Part shown: piece after piece, positions 1 through 12,415 of the stretch
How positions within the stretch are numbered: the stretch's first letter is position 1
How the letters are laid out: each line of letters opens with the position of its first letter
NCBI RefSeq assembly: GCF_022761115.1
Contig: NZ_JAKWJS010000004.1
Location: 186,001 to 250,000 of the forward strand
Length of the DNA stretch: 64,000 nt
Origin: Dyella sp. RRB7
GTDB lineage: Bacteria > Pseudomonadota > Gammaproteobacteria > Xanthomonadales > Rhodanobacteraceae
Direction of reading: 5' to 3'
Notes under the pieces: model-generated
Databases searched by the model: none
What the model saw: the letters and a program-made list of their open reading frames with translations, nothing else
Told to the model about the DNA's origin: nothing
Made by a program: the position numbers and the translations under genes

Positions 1-43
1 GCCGCATACTCGCCGCATCTTCGCCAATCCCAAGGAACCGGGC

Positions 44-493
44 ATGTCCATCACGGTGCGCCAGGCCACCATCCATGATCTCGACCTTATTGCGCCGCTG
101 TTCGACGGCTATCGGCAGTTCTACGGCCAGCCGGCTGATATTGGCGCGGCGCAACGCTTTTTGCGTGAGCGTTTCCAGCATCACGAATCGGTGGTGCTGC
201 TGGCCGTGAACGAGACAGGCGAGGGGGCTGGCTTCGTCCAGCTTTATCCGTTGTTCTCCTCGGTGCGCGCGGCGCGTACCTATCTGCTCAATGATCTTTT
301 TGTCGCACCTGCGTCGCGTCGGCGTGGAGTGGCTGCGGCATTGATGCATGAAGCCGTGGATTACGCGCGCGCGGTCGGCGCGGTGGGGATGTCGCTGTCC
401 ACCGCCCACACCAACGCAGCGGCGCAGCGGCTGTACGAATCGCTGGGCTGGAAGCGTGACGAGCAGTTCCGCGGGTACAGCCTCGCGTTTTAG
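44..493 (+). CDS. GNAT family N-acetyltransferase
   Basis: A 149-residue single-domain protein of the Gcn5-related acetyltransferase fold, which moves an acetyl group from acetyl-CoA to an amine. The acetyl-CoA loop is visible around residues 85-100 ([17 protein letters not shown], matching the R/Q-x-x-G-x-G/A signature), and the C-terminal motif B region reads NAAAQRLYESLGWKRDE, typical of the family. The length equals a minimal GNAT domain. The substrate cannot be told from sequence. The gene stands alone, 93 bp before the acetyl-CoA hydrolase gene. Confidence 0.85.
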   Translation: MSITVRQATIHDLDLIAPLFDGYRQFYGQPADIGAAQRFLRERFQHHESVVLLAVNETGEGAGFVQLYPLFSSVRAARTYLLNDLFVAPASRRRGVAAALMHEAVDYARAVGAVGMSLSTAHTNAAAQRLYESLGWKRDEQFRGYSLAF

Positions 494-586
494 GCCGGTT
501 CCCGCATCAGACCATCGTCTAGCTTGCCAAGAGTTTGACGTGGCACGGCGTTACCATGGTGGGATTGTCACGCACGAGAAACCACC

Positions 587-2098
587 ATGGACAAGCGTAT
601 CCGCCACGCGGGCCTCGCCAGCAAGGTCATGACGTCGGCACAGGCGGCCGAACTGATTGAACCGGGCATGACGATCGGCATGAGCGGTTTTACCGGTGCC
701 GGCTACCCCAAGGCGGTACCGCAGTCGCTCGCCGCGAGGATGGTGGCGACCCATGAGCGCGGCGAGCCGTTCCGCGTACGCGTGCTTACCGGCGCCTCGA
801 CCGCCCCCGAACTGGATGGTGCGCTGGCGCGCGCCAATGGCATCGACCTGCGCCTGCCGTACCAGTCCGATCCGGAGCTGCGCGCCCGCATCAATCGCGG
901 CGAGATGGATTACCTGGACATCCATCTCAGCCACGTCGCGCAATACGCCTGGTTCGGCTTCTTCGGCAAGCTCGACCTCGCCATCGTCGAGGCCACCGCC
1001 ATCATGCCCGATGGCAGCCTGCTGCCGTCCTCCTCGGTGGGCAACAACAAGACCTGGCTGGATCTGGCCGACAAGGTGATCGTCGAGGTCAATCATTGGC
1101 AGCCGATCGAAATGGACGGCATGCATGACGTGTACTACGGCACCGCGTTGCCGCCGCATCGCAAGCCCATTCCATTGCTCAAGCCCGACGACCGCATCGG
1201 CGAGCCCTACTTGCGACTGGACCCCAACAAGGTCATCGCGGTGGTGGAAACCAACGCGCCCGATCGCAACAGCGCGTTTGCCCCGCTCGACGACACCTCG
1301 CGCGATATTGCCGGGAACCTGATCGAGTTTTTCCGCCATGAGATCGCCAAGGGCCGCCTCAGTCCGCAACTGCTGCCGTTGCAGTCGGGCGTGGGCAATA
1401 TCGCCAACGCGGTGCTGGCGGGCCTGCGCGACGGCGGTTTCAGCGGCTTGACCGCGTTCACCGAGGTGATCCAGGACGGCATGCTCGACCTGCTCGCCAA
1501 CGAGGTGCTGACGGTGGCCTCGGCCACCTCGTTCTCGCTCAGCCCGGCCGGCATCGAACGCTTCCTGGCCAATATCGATTTCTTCCGCAAGCGCATCATC
1601 CTGCGCACGCAGGAGATCTCCAACCATCCGGAGCTGGTGCGCCGGCTCGGCTGCATCGCCATGAACGGCATGGTCGAGGCCGACATCTACGGCAACATCA
1701 ACTCCACCCATGTCGCTGGCACCAGCATCATCAACGGCATCGGTGGCTCGGGCGATTTCGCGCGCAATGGTTTCCTGTCGTGTTTCCTCACCCCCAGCAC
1801 GGCCAAGAATGGCGCGGTGTCGTGCATCGTGCCGATGGTCAGCCATGTGGACCACACCGAGCACGATGTTGCCGTGGTGGTCACCGAACGTGGACTGGCC
1901 GACCTGCGCGGCCTGTCGCCGCGCCAGCGCGCCAAGGTGGTGATCGAGCGCTGCGCGCATCCCAGCTACCAGCCGCTGCTGCAGGATTATTTCGACCGCG
2001 CCATGCGCGACAGCCGTGGCAAACATACGCCGCACCTGCTGGCCGAGGCGCTTTCCTGGCACCAGCGTTTCCTCGACACTGGGGATATGCGACCGTAG
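587..2098 (+). CDS. acetyl-CoA hydrolase/transferase family protein (likely succinyl-CoA:acetate CoA-transferase type)
   Basis: A 503-residue protein matching the Cat1/AarC-type CoA-transferase family, which swaps CoA between acyl-CoA and a carboxylate such as acetate or succinate. The N-terminal half has the MSGFTGAGYPK segment and the central glycine-rich GVGNIANAVLAGL motif. The putative catalytic glutamate lies at about residue 293 in FTEVIQDGM, very close to the position known for AarC. The C-terminal half carries GGSGDFARNGFLS, also characteristic. The start follows an A-rich, purine-containing stretch (acgagaaaccacc). Whether it acts as hydrolase or transferase cannot be decided from sequence. 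It is cytosolic, with no signal peptide. Confidence 0.88.
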   Translation: MDKRIRHAGLASKVMTSAQAAELIEPGMTIGMSGFTGAGYPKAVPQSLAARMVATHERGEPFRVRVLTGASTAPELDGALARANGIDLRLPYQSDPELRARINRGEMDYLDIHLSHVAQYAWFGFFGKLDLAIVEATAIMPDGSLLPSSSVGNNKTWLDLADKVIVEVNHWQPIEMDGMHDVYYGTALPPHRKPIPLLKPDDRIGEPYLRLDPNKVIAVVETNAPDRNSAFAPLDDTSRDIAGNLIEFFRHEIAKGRLSPQLLPLQSGVGNIANAVLAGLRDGGFSGLTAFTEVIQDGMLDLLANEVLTVASATSFSLSPAGIERFLANIDFFRKRIILRTQEISNHPELVRRLGCIAMNGMVEADIYGNINSTHVAGTSIINGIGGSGDFARNGFLSCFLTPSTAKNGAVSCIVPMVSHVDHTEHDVAVVVTERGLADLRGLSPRQRAKVVIERCAHPSYQPLLQDYFDRAMRDSRGKHTPHLLAEALSWHQRFLDTGDMRP

Positions 2099-2128
2099 GC
2101 ATCCGTTTCGTCGCCCGGATCGTTTCAC

Positions 2129-2698
2129 ATGCTTTATCTCGCCTCCCAATCGCCGCGCCGTCGCCAGTTGCTGGAGCAGATCGGCGTGGACTTTCGCGTC
2201 GTCGACGTGGATGTGCCGGAGCACCGCGCGCTGGCCGAAACGCCGCGCGAATACGTCAGCCGGGTGGCCCGGGAGAAAGCCCGGGCAGGGTTGGCCGCGC
2301 TGGACGATCCACACGCGGTGGTACTGGGCGCGGATACCGAGGTGGTGCTGGATGACGAGGTTTTCGGCAAGCCGGTCGACGCGGCGGACGCCGCCGGCAT
2401 GCTGCGCCGCCTGAGCGGTCGCGTGCACGAGGTGATCTCCACCGTGTGGCTGGTCAGCCATGCCGGGGAGTGGAGCGACACCAGCCTTTCACGCGTGCGC
2501 ATGCCTGAGCTGAGCGATGCGGCCATCGCCGCCTATATCGCCACGGGCGAGCCTTTCGGCAAAGCGGGCGCATACGCGATCCAGGGCCACGGAGCCAAGT
2601 TGATCGAGCACCTGGATGGCAGTCATTCCGGCGTGATGGGCTTGCCGGTGTTCGAAACCGCGCGACTGTTGCGTGCGCGTTCGCTGATCGACGCCTGA
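2129..2698 (+). CDS. Maf family nucleotide pyrophosphatase (YhdE type)
   Basis: A 189-residue protein that begins with the Maf signature LYLASQSPRRRQLLEQIG (residues 2-19). It has the conserved GADTEVVLDDEVFGKP segment near residue 70 and the late GKAGAYAIQGHGAKLIEHLDG block. Members of the YhdE branch hydrolyse dTTP, UTP and modified nucleotides to monophosphates. The gene starts 30 bp after the CoA-transferase gene and ends 14 bp before the convergent CPBP gene. In many proteobacteria the neighbour is RNase G; that gene is not here. Confidence 0.92.
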   Translation: MLYLASQSPRRRQLLEQIGVDFRVVDVDVPEHRALAETPREYVSRVAREKARAGLAALDDPHAVVLGADTEVVLDDEVFGKPVDAADAAGMLRRLSGRVHEVISTVWLVSHAGEWSDTSLSRVRMPELSDAAIAAYIATGEPFGKAGAYAIQGHGAKLIEHLDGSHSGVMGLPVFETARLLRARSLIDA

Positions 2699-2712
2699 GC
2701 GACCGCTCCTTT

Positions 2713-3531
2713 CTAATGCGTCGGCGCCATTACAAACCAGGAAACCACCGCGAGCAGGTTGTTCACGCCGTGGGCCAGCACCGCTGGCCAGATCGAGCCT
2801 GACCGCACGCGTAGCCAGCCAAGCACCAGGCCGAGCAACGCCAGGTTGGGCAGCGCGTACCAGAGGAAGGACAGGTCCGGCAGGTGCACGCAGGCGAACA
2901 TCGCCGCGGTGAGCACGATGGCCCAGCCACTGCCTAGGTGGCGGGCCAGCGACGACAGCAGGACGCCGCGGAACAGCAGCTCCTCCACCAGCGGGCCCAG
3001 GCTCACCACCAGCAGCGCCAGCGGTAGCCGCAAGCCCAGCGAGATGTTGGCGCCCAGCTGCTTGATGTCCTGGCTCACCTCGTGGCCATGCGCCAGCCAC
3101 TGCGTGAGCATGCCGCCGACGAACGGCAGCATCACGCCCAGCGCGATGGCGGCGAAGTACAGCTGGGGCTCGGGCGAGGGGGCGAAGCCGAACCCGGGCG
3201 GGTCCGGACGGGTCCACAGCGCCGGCCACCTGCGGCGGACCAGGTACAGGATCAGCGACGCCGAGATCAGCAGAGTGATCATCACTGCGATGGCGCTTGC
3301 ATTGGAATGGGCCAGCCAGGCGCGGCCTTGCGTAATCACCGCGGCGAGTCCGTCGCCGTCGCGCAGGACGGACCACAAGCCCGCCGTCAGGCTGATCGTT
3401 CCCGCCACCGCCAGTTGCAGCGCGAAGTACAGCGCGATCAGGCCGAGGGCGTGCCAGATGCCCGGTGCCGGTAACGCCAGCGCAGTGGATGACGGCGAAA
3501 CGGAGGCGGGGTTCTGGCGGGTCGCATCCAT
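2713..3531 (-). CDS. CPBP family intramembrane metalloprotease
   Basis: A 272-residue polytopic membrane protein. It carries the CPBP/CAAX-protease hallmarks: EELLFRG (the EExxxR motif, about residue 195), a following FACVHLPDLSF segment with a conserved His, and a C-terminal HGVNN motif. About seven or eight hydrophobic segments are visible. Family members cleave within the membrane or act in peptide maturation and immunity; the substrate here is unknown. It is convergent with the Maf gene and divergent from the TerC gene, with 212 bp in between. Confidence 0.85.
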   Translation of the reverse strand: MDATRQNPASVSPSSTALALPAPGIWHALGLIALYFALQLAVAGTISLTAGLWSVLRDGDGLAAVITQGRAWLAHSNASAIAVMITLLISASLILYLVRRRWPALWTRPDPPGFGFAPSPEPQLYFAAIALGVMLPFVGGMLTQWLAHGHEVSQDIKQLGANISLGLRLPLALLVVSLGPLVEELLFRGVLLSSLARHLGSGWAIVLTAAMFACVHLPDLSFLWYALPNLALLGLVLGWLRVRSGSIWPAVLAHGVNNLLAVVSWFVMAPTH

Positions 3532-3743
3532 CGATGGGCGGGTCCTGCGGTTGCACGTGCTTGAAGGATGGCCGCCAGGCGCAGCGCGCTCGACACCCGA
3601 CGCTTACACGCTAGCCGTTGCCGCCGCGCCCGCGCAATCCTGCCCTTTGGCACGGTAGGGGTTGGCTGTCGCCTCGTTCACAAAGTCGCCCTGTATAGTG
3701 GCGGGCAGTCCCAAGGAGGAAGCGGGCGCCCAGGCGCCGACCC

Positions 3744-5300
<1,557 letters not shown>

Positions 5301-5326
5301 TCCGGGCCGGTCCGGCCCGATTCGCC

Positions 5327-5722
5327 TCAGCCTGCCAGCAGCGCCCGCAGCAGGCCCCAGAGTCCCAGCACCAGCAGCGCCAGCCAGCCCGCGCTCGCCA
5401 CCATGAAGCCCGGGCCGCGCTTGGCCGGGTCCTGCAGATAGGCCAGCGCATACCAGACGCGACCGAACACCCACACCAGCCCGGCCACGCCGCCCCACAG
5501 CGGAAAGCCGTACTGCGTGGCCAGCCACAGCGTGGGCAGGAAAATCGCCGTGGCTTCCAGCGTGTTCATCTGCACCCGCCAGGCCCGTTCGAAGCCTTCG
5601 TGGCCGCTGATGGCCGGCGCCTTGATGCCGTACTTCTCGCGCGCGCGTCCGCTGGCCCAGAGGGTGCCGACCTGCAGCAGGATGGTAAGCAGGACAACGA
5701 TGGCGGGAAGGTGCTGGGTCAT
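5327..5722 (-). CDS. MAPEG family membrane protein
   Basis: A 131-residue protein with four hydrophobic segments. It has the MAPEG-type block GFERAWRVQMNTLEATAIF near residue 43 and later FGRVWYALAYLQDPAKRGPGF near residue 85. MAPEG proteins are membrane glutathione-dependent transferases or peroxidases and eicosanoid-type enzymes; bacterial members are mostly uncharacterised. It is convergent with the TerC gene (26 bp gap) and divergent from the zinc metallopeptidase gene. Confidence 0.85.
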   Translation of the reverse strand: MTQHLPAIVVLLTILLQVGTLWASGRAREKYGIKAPAISGHEGFERAWRVQMNTLEATAIFLPTLWLATQYGFPLWGGVAGLVWVFGRVWYALAYLQDPAKRGPGFMVASAGWLALLVLGLWGLLRALLAG

Positions 5723-5840
5723 GGCGGGGCTCGCGAAAAAGGTGGCTCACTGTAGCCAGCGACGGCACGTGGCGGGAGAGGGGGCAAGGCGGTATCGTCA
5801 GCCGGTGGCACCGCCATGGTGCGCGAGCGAGGGCCGTCAT

Positions 5841-6698
5841 ATGGATTGGCAGAAGGGCGAGCGCAGTGAGAACGTCGAGGTCGACAGCGGTGGCGGCGGT
5901 CCACGCTTTGGCGGAGGACGCGGCCTGGGGCTGGGCGGCATCGTGATCCTGGCGATCCTGGGGCTGGTGTTCTTCAAGGACCCCACGGCCTTGCTCAGCC
6001 AGGTGGACAGTGGCGGGCAGGTGGCCGCACCCACGGGTGAACCGGCCCAGGTCGACCCGCAGACCAAGGATTTCGTCAGCGCCATCCTCGGTTCCACCGA
6101 GAAGACCTGGGGCGACATCTTCGCCGCGCATGGCCAGCAGTACGTCGATCCCAAGCTCGATCTGTTCAGCGGCGGCGTGAATACCGCTTGCGGCTCGGCG
6201 TCGACGGCGGTAGGGCCGTTCTATTGCCCGGGTGACCAGAGGGTGTACCTGGACGTGGCGTTCTTCCAGGAGCTGCAGGATCGCTTCCACGCCTCGGGCG
6301 ATTTTGCGCGTGCCTACGTGATCGCGCACGAGGTGGGGCATCACGTGCAGAAGCTGATCGGCGTATTCGATCAGGTGGAACAGGCACGTCGCGGTGGCGC
6401 GCGCATGGAAGGCGCGGACGGTTTGTCGGTACGGCAGGAACTGCAGGCCGACTGTTTCGCCGGCATCTGGGCCAACCACAGCCAGCAGCGCCTGCAGTGG
6501 CTGCAGCCCGGTGACATCGAGTCCGCGTTGAACGCCGCCAGCAAGATCGGCGACGACGCCTTGCAACAGCAGGCGCAGGGGCGCGTGGTGCCCGATTCGT
6601 TCACTCATGGCACCTCGGCCCAGCGCGTGAAATGGTTCCGCGCCGGCTTCGACAGCGGCGACATGGCCAGCTGCAATACCTTCGCTGGCGAGCCATAG
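5841..6698 (+). CDS. neutral zinc metallopeptidase (YpfJ family)
   Basis: A 285-residue protein with a short glycine-rich cytosolic N terminus, one membrane segment at about residues 28-45 (GLGGIVILAILGLVFF), and a periplasmic peptidase domain. The zinc motif HEVGHHVQ (HExxH) lies near residue 165, and QELQADCFAGIWA near residue 205 supplies the family's third-ligand region. The ATG at 5841 is chosen because it gives the standard YpfJ N terminus (MDWQKGERSENVEV); the frame is open further upstream but that sequence is not family-like. The physiological substrate is unknown. Confidence 0.9.
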   Translation: MDWQKGERSENVEVDSGGGGPRFGGGRGLGLGGIVILAILGLVFFKDPTALLSQVDSGGQVAAPTGEPAQVDPQTKDFVSAILGSTEKTWGDIFAAHGQQYVDPKLDLFSGGVNTACGSASTAVGPFYCPGDQRVYLDVAFFQELQDRFHASGDFARAYVIAHEVGHHVQKLIGVFDQVEQARRGGARMEGADGLSVRQELQADCFAGIWANHSQQRLQWLQPGDIESALNAASKIGDDALQQQAQGRVVPDSFTHGTSAQRVKWFRAGFDSGDMASCNTFAGEP

Positions 6699-6775
6699 AG
6701 CGGGGACGCAGAGGCCACGTTGTGGTTCTAAACTAGCGGGGCTGCGCGCCTTGGGGTGCGCTCTGAACGACCTCG

Positions 6776-7150
6776 ATGTTGCATCCGTGTCTGCGTTGCG
6801 GCGCCTGCTGCGCCTATTTTCGCGTGGCCTTCCACTGGTCCGAGGCGGATGCCGCCCTGGGCGGCGTGGTGCCGCCGGCCTTGACCGAGACACTCGACCC
6901 GCATCGCCTGGTGATGCGCGGCACGCAAGCCTCCCGGCCGCGCTGCACCGCGCTGGTGGGCACGGTAGGCGAGGCGGCCCATTGCGGTATCTACGAGCAG
7001 CGGCCCTCGGTGTGCCGCGAGGTGCAACCGTCGTGGGAGTTCGGTGCGGCCAGTCCGCAATGCGACAAGGCGCGCATCGCGCATGCCATGGCCCCGCTCA
7101 CGCCCGATGACTGGCTTGGCCTGGGCCCGTCATCCGAAGGCGCGGGTTGA
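6776..7150 (+). CDS. YkgJ family cysteine cluster protein
   Basis: A 124-residue protein with the cysteine pattern of the YkgJ/Fe-S cluster-like family (UPF0153 type). CLRCGACCAYFRV lies at residues 5-17, then a CTAL segment, CGIYEQRPSVCREV near residue 78, and a late CDKAR. The spacing suggests a bound metal or Fe-S cluster, but no biochemical role is established for this family. It ends 4 bp before the end of the opposite dioxygenase gene. Confidence 0.85.
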   Translation: MLHPCLRCGACCAYFRVAFHWSEADAALGGVVPPALTETLDPHRLVMRGTQASRPRCTALVGTVGEAAHCGIYEQRPSVCREVQPSWEFGAASPQCDKARIAHAMAPLTPDDWLGLGPSSEGAG

Positions 7151-7154
7151 TCGC

Positions 7155-7949
7155 TCAGCGGGCCTTGCTGTCGAAGCGGTAGATATCCATCGCGAGCAGG
7201 CCGTACTCGATACCGGCATTGATGCGCTGCGCCTGGGCCGACTCGCCCGCGGCGCCCAGCGCCACGAACAACGGCAGCAGGTGTTCGTCGGTGGGGTGCG
7301 CGCGCTCGGCGGACGGCGCCTGGCGGCGGTAGTCGAGCAGGGCGGTTACGTCACCTTCGGCCAGCTTGCGCTCGATCCACTCGATGAAGGGACGCACGTA
7401 GGGCGCCTCGCGTTCCTCGCTGTAGCCGGCGCGGAAATCGTGCAGGTTGTGGGTGATGCTGCCCGAGCCGATCACCAGCACGCCTTCGTCACGCAGCGGC
7501 GCCAGCGCACGACCCACCGCATACTGGTGCGCCGGTCCCAGTTGGGGCTGGATCGACAGCGGCACCACCGGGATATCGGCGGCCGGGTAGAGCAGGCGTA
7601 GCGGCACCCAGGCGCCGTGGTCGAGTCCATGGGTGGGATCGAGCGTGGTGGGCAGCCCTGCCTGGTCGAGCAGCTCGGTGACGCGTGCGGCCAGCGCCGG
7701 GTCGCCCTTGGCGGGGTACTGGATCTCGAACAGCGCCTGCGGGAAGCCGTAGAAATCGTGGATCGTCTCGGGTCGCGTGGCGCCGCCCACCTGCGGCTCA
7801 CGGGCCAGCCAGTGCGCGGAAGCGATCACGATGGCCTTGGGGCGCGGTAGCGCGCGTGCCAGTTCAGCCAGGCGCTCGCCCACCTGCCGCGGCTGGATCG
7901 CGGTCATCGGTGAGCCGTGGGAGATGTACAGGCTGGGCAGGGCGGTCAT
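7155..7949 (-). CDS. class III extradiol dioxygenase (LigB/DODA type, YgiD-like)
   Basis: A 264-residue protein of the LigB-type non-haem iron dioxygenases. Metal and catalytic histidines appear in YISHGSPM (about residue 10), IASAHW (about 46), IHDFYGFP (about 62), THGLDHGAWVPL (about 108) and SGSITHNLHDF (about 165). E. coli YgiD is a 4,5-DOPA dioxygenase, and plant DODA makes betalamic acid; the natural bacterial substrate is uncertain. The gene is single, followed on the same strand from upstream by a palindromic repeat and the DEAD helicase gene. Confidence 0.88.
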   Translation of the reverse strand: MTALPSLYISHGSPMTAIQPRQVGERLAELARALPRPKAIVIASAHWLAREPQVGGATRPETIHDFYGFPQALFEIQYPAKGDPALAARVTELLDQAGLPTTLDPTHGLDHGAWVPLRLLYPAADIPVVPLSIQPQLGPAHQYAVGRALAPLRDEGVLVIGSGSITHNLHDFRAGYSEEREAPYVRPFIEWIERKLAEGDVTALLDYRRQAPSAERAHPTDEHLLPLFVALGAAGESAQAQRINAGIEYGLLAMDIYRFDSKAR

Positions 7950-8052
7950 GGCGGTTACCTCGGGGGACCGCCCTAGGGTATGGGCTCGGCGCGAAATTGC
8001 AGCGTGCGCGCGGTGAACGATGCGTCACGCCAGTCGAACGATGGTCACGCCT

Positions 8053-8083
8053 CCCGTCATTCCGGGTGCGCCGGAATGACGGG
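8053..8083. repeat. REP-like palindrome
   Basis: A perfect 13-bp inverted repeat, CCCGTCATTCCGG / CCGGAATGACGGG, separated by 5 bases. It sits in the 150-bp gap between the end of the DEAD helicase gene and the start of the dioxygenase gene, both on the minus strand. The same GTCATTCC...GGAATGAC core recurs at 12331, 42529 and 63192. It could also work as a transcript-end stabilising hairpin. Confidence 0.75.
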
Positions 8084-8099
8084 TTGTACCGCTGGGGTG

Positions 8100-9962
<1,863 letters not shown>

Positions 9963-10082
9963 GGGGGAACCTCGACATGGCATGCACAGCGGCATGCGGG
10001 AGAATGGGGCTATTGTAACAGGCTGCCCCGCATAAGCCGGGCTTTTTGTTCAGCCTCGATCCCCCCTAGGAGAGGAAAACCC

Positions 10083-10832
10083 ATGTCTCGACGTCTTCAG
10101 GGTCGTGTTGCGCTGGTCACCGGCGCTTCTTCCGGCATTGGCGAGGCCACTGCGCTGGCATTGGCCGAGGAGGGCGCCAGCGTGGCGATCGTCGCCCGGC
10201 GGCGCGACCGGCTGGAAGCCCTGGCGACGAAACTGCAGGCGCTGGGCGCCGCGCCGACCGTGCTGGTGGCCGACCTGAGTTCCGAGGCCGAGGCCCGGCG
10301 CGTGGTGACCGAGACGGAGGCGCGCTACGGCCGGCTGGATATCCTGGTGAACAACGCCGGCGTGATGTACCTGGAGCCGGTGGCCGAGGCCGACCTGGGT
10401 CGTTGGCGCCATATGCTGGAACTCAACGTGCTTGGCCTGATCGCGGCCACCCAGGCGGCGCTGCCGGGCATGCGTGCGCGACGGGACGGCCATATCGTGA
10501 ACATCGCCTCCACGGCGGGGCGCGTCGCCAACCCGAACGCGGCCGGCTATGCGGCCACCAAGTTCGGCGTGGTGGGTTTCTCCGAGGGGCTGCGGCGCGA
10601 GGTCTACCAGCACAACATCCGCGTCACGGTGATCGAGCCGGGCGTGGTGGAGACCGAGCTGCGCGAACATATCGGCGACCCGCAGGTGCAGGCCGCCACC
10701 AATGCCTGGGCCGAAGGCATGCGCCAACTGCAAGGCAGCGACGTGGCCGATGCCATCGTGTTCTGCGTGTCGCGTCCCGCCCACGTCAACATCAACGAAG
10801 TGTTGATCCGTCCCACGGATCAGGAACGCTGA
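10083..10832 (+). CDS. SDR family oxidoreductase
   Basis: A 249-residue short-chain dehydrogenase. The cofactor motif is TGASSGIGEA (about residues 14-23), followed by ARRRDR, which suggests NADP preference. NNAG lies near residue 86, and the catalytic Ser and YxxxK are in NIASTAGRVANPNAAGYAATKFG. The ATG at 10083 has a strong AGGAGAGGAAAA purine tract upstream. The sequence resembles YdfG/clavaldehyde-type reductases, but the substrate is not predictable. It is followed 53 bp later by the S-formylglutathione hydrolase gene. Confidence 0.9.
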   Translation: MSRRLQGRVALVTGASSGIGEATALALAEEGASVAIVARRRDRLEALATKLQALGAAPTVLVADLSSEAEARRVVTETEARYGRLDILVNNAGVMYLEPVAEADLGRWRHMLELNVLGLIAATQAALPGMRARRDGHIVNIASTAGRVANPNAAGYAATKFGVVGFSEGLRREVYQHNIRVTVIEPGVVETELREHIGDPQVQAATNAWAEGMRQLQGSDVADAIVFCVSRPAHVNINEVLIRPTDQER

Positions 10833-10885
10833 GTTCAGCCGCTGCCTCTATCATCGTCGTTTGTGCCATGACAGGGAGAACGGCC

Positions 10886-11734
10886 ATGACAGAGATCGAA
10901 ACGATCTCCGAACAGCGCTGCCACGACGGCGTGCAAGGGTTCTACCGGCATCAGTCGGAAAGCTGTGGCGGGCCGATGCGCTTTGCGCTCTACCAGCCGC
11001 CGCAGGCGGCGCATGAAGTCTGTCCCGTGCTGTACTTCCTGGCCGGCCTTACCTGCACGGAGGAGACGGCCACCATCAAGGCCGGCGCGCAGCGCCTCGC
11101 CGCCGAGCTGGGGCTGATCCTGGTGATGCCCGACACCAGCCCGCGCCATACCGGCTTCGACGGCGCCACCGGTGACTGGGAATTTGGCGAGGGCGCGGGT
11201 TTCTACGTGGATGCCACGCAAGCGCCCTGGTCATCGCGCTTTCGCATGCACAGTTATGTCGCCAAGGAATTGCCGGCGCTGTTGGCGCGGCACTTTCCGG
11301 TGGATCGCGAGCGCAGCGGCATCACCGGCCACTCGATGGGCGGGCATGGCGCGTTGACCATCGCGTTGCGTCATCCGCAGCAATACCGCTCGGTATCCGC
11401 GTTTGCGCCGATCGTCGCGCCCACGCAGGTGCCGTGGGGGCAGAAGGCGCTGCCGCGTTATCTGGGCGGCGACCCGGCGGCGTGGGCGGACTACGACGCC
11501 TGCGAACTGGTGCGGCGGGGCGGCTTCGACGGCACCATCCTGATCGACCAGGGCGAGGCCGATGGTTTCCTCGCCGCCCAGCTCAAGCCCGAACTGTTCG
11601 ACCAGGCCTGTGCCGAAGGCGGGCAGTCGCTGCTGCTGCGCCGGCATGCCGGTTACGACCACAGCTACTACTTCATCGCCAGCTTTATCGATGACCATCT
11701 GCGCCATCACGCCAGGGCGTTGGGTCGCCTGTGA
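10886..11734 (+). CDS. fghA: S-formylglutathione hydrolase
   Basis: A 282-residue esterase-D family serine hydrolase that releases formate and glutathione from S-formylglutathione, the last step of glutathione-dependent formaldehyde detoxification. The nucleophile elbow is GHSMGGHGA (about residue 150). Family hallmarks FLAGLTCTEE and DTSPRHTGFDGATGDWEFGEGAGFYVDATQ are present, and the catalytic His is in HAGYDHSYYFI. The second of two nearby ATGs (10886) is chosen because AGGGAGA lies just upstream. The partner S-(hydroxymethyl)glutathione dehydrogenase is not adjacent. Its TGA overlaps the GTG start of the next gene. Confidence 0.95.
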   Translation: MTEIETISEQRCHDGVQGFYRHQSESCGGPMRFALYQPPQAAHEVCPVLYFLAGLTCTEETATIKAGAQRLAAELGLILVMPDTSPRHTGFDGATGDWEFGEGAGFYVDATQAPWSSRFRMHSYVAKELPALLARHFPVDRERSGITGHSMGGHGALTIALRHPQQYRSVSAFAPIVAPTQVPWGQKALPRYLGGDPAAWADYDACELVRRGGFDGTILIDQGEADGFLAAQLKPELFDQACAEGGQSLLLRRHAGYDHSYYFIASFIDDHLRHHARALGRL

Positions 11735-12282
11735 GCGTGTTTCATCCGATCACCACGGCACGATGCCTGGTCCGCCTGGCGGATGCCTCGGACGCCTCGT
11801 ACCTGCTGCACTATCGCGAACAGAACCGCGAGCACCTGGCGCCGTGGGAGCCGCTGCGCGAGGCGTCGTACTACACCCTGGCGCATTGCGTGCAGACACT
11901 GGCCGAATCGCGCGCGGCGATCCGTTTCGATCGGGCTTACCCGTTCTTCGTGCTGGACCTGGCGGGAAGCGAGATCATCGCCTGCTTCACCTTCGCCAAT
12001 GTCGTGCGCGGTGCGTTCCAGGCCAGCCATCTGGGCTACAGCATCGCCGCGCACCGGCAAGGGCAGGGACTGATGCAGGAAGCACTGGATGGGGCGTTGC
12101 AGTGGGCTTTCACCGAGTTGGGCCTGCACCGCGTGATGGCCAACTACATGCCGCGCAACGAACGCAGCGGGCGCCTGCTGGAACGATTGGGCTTCGAGCG
12201 CGAAGGCTATGCCAGGCGCTACCTGCAGATTGCCGGCGTGTGGGAGGACCACGTCCTCACCTCACGCATTCGCGCGGACTGA
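11731..12282 (+). CDS. GNAT family N-acetyltransferase, RimJ-like
   Basis: A 183-residue protein of the RimI/RimJ/RimL acetyltransferase branch. RimJ-like blocks are visible: RLADASDASYLLHYREQNREHLAPWEP near the N terminus, GYSIAAHRQGQGLMQEAL (acetyl-CoA loop, about residue 108) and HRVMANYMPRNERSGRLLERLGFEREGYARRYLQIAGVWEDHVL, typical of ribosomal-protein-alanine acetyltransferase relatives. It begins with GTG inside the GTGA overlap with fghA, so the two genes are probably translationally coupled. The target is uncertain. Confidence 0.85.
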   Translation: MSVFHPITTARCLVRLADASDASYLLHYREQNREHLAPWEPLREASYYTLAHCVQTLAESRAAIRFDRAYPFFVLDLAGSEIIACFTFANVVRGAFQASHLGYSIAAHRQGQGLMQEALDGALQWAFTELGLHRVMANYMPRNERSGRLLERLGFEREGYARRYLQIAGVWEDHVLTSRIRAD

Positions 12283-12328
12283 TTTCCCTCCCCCGGTGCC
12301 CGGTTAGCGTCGTGTTTCGGCCGGCACG

Positions 12329-12356
12329 CCGTCATCCCCGCTTTCACGGGAATGAC
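12329..12356. repeat. REP-like palindrome (imperfect)
   Basis: GTCATCCCCG followed by a 6-base loop (ctttca) and CGGGAATGAC, an inverted repeat with one mismatch. It is located between the convergent RimJ-like acetyltransferase and RhlE-like helicase genes. The core is shared with the palindromes at 8053, 42529 and 63192. Confidence 0.7.
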
Positions 12357-12415
12357 AAGCAAAGCGCCCGGCCGAGATCCGGCGCCAAATCAGGCCCAGA
12401 GGGAAGGGCGGTGCA

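Noticed and set aside
551-2461. A 636-residue open frame on the minus strand across the CoA-transferase and Maf genes
   Set aside because: It is antisense to two clear family genes, and its translation is His/Arg/Gln-rich low-complexity sequence typical of shadow frames in GC-rich DNA.
3532-3743. A manganese (yybP-ykoY) riboswitch before the TerC gene
   Set aside because: TerC genes often carry one, but I could not find the paired conserved loops in this 212-base gap.
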